From assembly GCA_030593785.1 (NCBI GenBank), contig JAUVGM010000120.1, forward strand, positions 1-7,043: DNA of 7,043 bases, given 5' to 3'. Below the pieces are notes generated by a model. That model was given only the letters and a program-made list of their open reading frames with translations, was not told the origin of the DNA and did not search any database. This stretch comes from Gammaproteobacteria bacterium (GTDB lineage Bacteria > Pseudomonadota > Gammaproteobacteria > UBA6429 > Thiohalophilaceae). Shown piece by piece: positions 6,588-7,043 of this stretch. The translations under genes and the position numbers were made by a program. The first letter of the stretch is position 1, and the number at the start of each line of letters is the position of its first letter.

Positions 6588-6959
6588 ATGTCTAAGAAAA
6601 AATCAATCACTACACTTTCAATTGCTGCTGGTACGGCTTTTGTTGCTTCTTTAGCTATGGGTAACGTAGCAAACGCTGCTGAAGGTGCTAATCCTTTTGC
6701 TATGAATGAAATGTCTGGTGGCTACATGCAACTTGCTGAAGGCAAATGTGGTGGAAGCATGAACAGCAAAAGCGACATGAAAGAAGGCAAATGTGGCGGA
6801 AGCATGAAAGATGGTAAAGCTAAAAAAGAAGGCAAATGTGGTAACAATAAAGATATGAAAGAAGGTAAGTGTGGCGGCAGTAAAGGCATGGGTATGGACA
6901 ATGGTAAAGGTAAAAAAGAAGGTAAGTGTGGTGAAGGCAAATGTGGCGGTAATAACTAA
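6588..6959 (+). CDS. hvfA: HvfA-like secreted precursor peptide with six EGKCG motifs (copper-binding RiPP family)
   Basis: A 123-residue precursor of the HvfA/bufferin type, in which EGKCG cysteines are modified by a DUF692 (MNIO) enzyme to oxazolone/thioamide groups that bind copper. Residues 1-30 form a Sec signal peptide: KKK at 3-5, a hydrophobic core, and a cleavage site after Ala28-Asn29-Ala30. Next is NPFAMNEMSGGYMQLA (35-50), which resembles the conserved segment before the core in HvfA proteins. The remainder has EGKCG at 51-55, 66-70, 81-85, 92-96, 111-115 and 116-120, joined by linkers rich in Lys, Gly, Ser and Met. All six cysteines (54, 69, 84, 95, 114, 119) lie in these motifs, and the protein has no His or Trp. 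The ATG at 6588 follows GGAG by eight bases; an upstream in-frame ATG at 6480 would add 36 residues in front of the signal peptide and is rejected. The modification and copper role are inferred from the family. Confidence 0.88.
   Translation: MSKKKSITTLSIAAGTAFVASLAMGNVANAAEGANPFAMNEMSGGYMQLAEGKCGGSMNSKSDMKEGKCGGSMKDGKAKKEGKCGNNKDMKEGKCGGSKGMGMDNGKGKKEGKCGEGKCGGNN
6738..6947 (+). repeat. Six-copy EGKCG-coding repeat array within the hvfA-like gene
   Basis: Six 15-base units encoding EGKCG start at 6738, 6783, 6828, 6861, 6918 and 6933. The first three are exactly 45 bases apart. The first two also share the following codons for GSM, so they look like a recent duplication with only a few silent changes (for example GGT to GGC). 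The last two are head-to-tail with no linker. Codons vary slightly (GGC/GGT, AAA/AAG), but Cys is always TGT. Such arrays can expand or contract by slippage or recombination, so copy number may differ between strains. Confidence 0.9.
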
Positions 6960-6977
6960 GCCAATACCTTTAAAATC

Positions 6978-7043
6978 ATGAACAATAATCAATACCCCGT
7001 TCATGGTGCAGGTTTAGGTCTGCGACGATCTATGATGGATTCG
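6978..7043 (+). CDS. hvfB: HvfB-like DUF692 (MNIO) peptide-modifying enzyme, N-terminal fragment
   Basis: Only the first 22 codons are present; the reading frame is open to the window end. The visible segment HGAGLGLRRSMMD matches the conserved N-terminus of DUF692 proteins (HvfB, BufB and MbnB relatives), which have a strand leading to G-(A/V)-G-L-G-L-R. These are multinuclear non-haem iron-dependent oxidative enzymes with a TIM-barrel fold that modify precursor cysteines. The metal-binding residues lie beyond the window, so activity cannot be judged. The start is 18 bases after the hvfA-like stop, supporting one operon. No Shine-Dalgarno-like sequence lies in that gap, so the chosen ATG or its coupling to hvfA translation is slightly uncertain. 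The partner HvfC (DUF2063-type) gene would be expected downstream. Confidence 0.75.
   Translation, partial: MNNNQYPVHGAGLGLRRSMMDS

Noticed and set aside
6651..7004. Open reading frames on the - strand opposite the hvfA-like gene
   Set aside because: They are low-complexity Phe/Thr/Ala- or Pro/Leu/Ser-rich shadows of the repetitive EGKCG codons, with no recognisable domain or start signal.

Overview
This window looks like chromosomal DNA from an AT-rich gammaproteobacterium. The main evidence is the gene order rsxA-rsxB-rsxC-rsxD-rsxG-rsxE-nth, which is the same as in Escherichia coli. Nth has the same length (211 residues) and almost the same catalytic and cluster residues as the E. coli enzyme. 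The following DUF1841 gene and the metallophore-type operon are not part of the enteric arrangement, so a non-enteric gammaproteobacterium is more likely. I cannot name the genus. All genes read on the + strand.

Positions 1-97 are a regulatory leader with an FNR-type dyad and AT-rich -10 candidates. Positions 98-5198 hold the complete six-gene rsx (rnf) operon with gaps or overlaps of only a few bases. It encodes the membrane-bound Rnf/Rsx ion-coupled electron transport complex. RsxC carries the FMN/NADH-binding domain and two [4Fe-4S] clusters. RsxD and RsxG carry covalent FMN. RsxA and RsxE are paralogous membrane subunits, each with a pair of conserved cysteines. RsxB is the membrane-anchored polyferredoxin. 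Positions 5203-5838 encode endonuclease III (nth), four bases after rsxE. Positions 5875-6300 encode a DUF1841 protein of unknown function with His/Glu motifs that could bind metal.

Positions 6301-6587 are a very AT-rich intergenic stretch with a 7-bp-stem dyad and a good sigma70-type promoter candidate close to the next gene. Positions 6588-6959 encode a 123-residue secreted precursor peptide of the HvfA type. It has a Sec signal peptide, an NPF...GYM segment, and then six EGKCG motifs that hold all of its cysteines. At 6978 the first 22 codons of a DUF692 (HvfB-like, MNIO family) gene begin and run off the window end.

The window therefore joins a conserved redox/DNA-repair block to the start of a RiPP operon. 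In that kind of operon, known from Haemophilus HvfABCD and the related bufferins, a multinuclear iron oxygenase is thought to convert EGKCG cysteines into copper-binding oxazolone/thioamide groups. This operon is the most interesting part of the window. The family is already described, but this particular precursor has its own repeat architecture.
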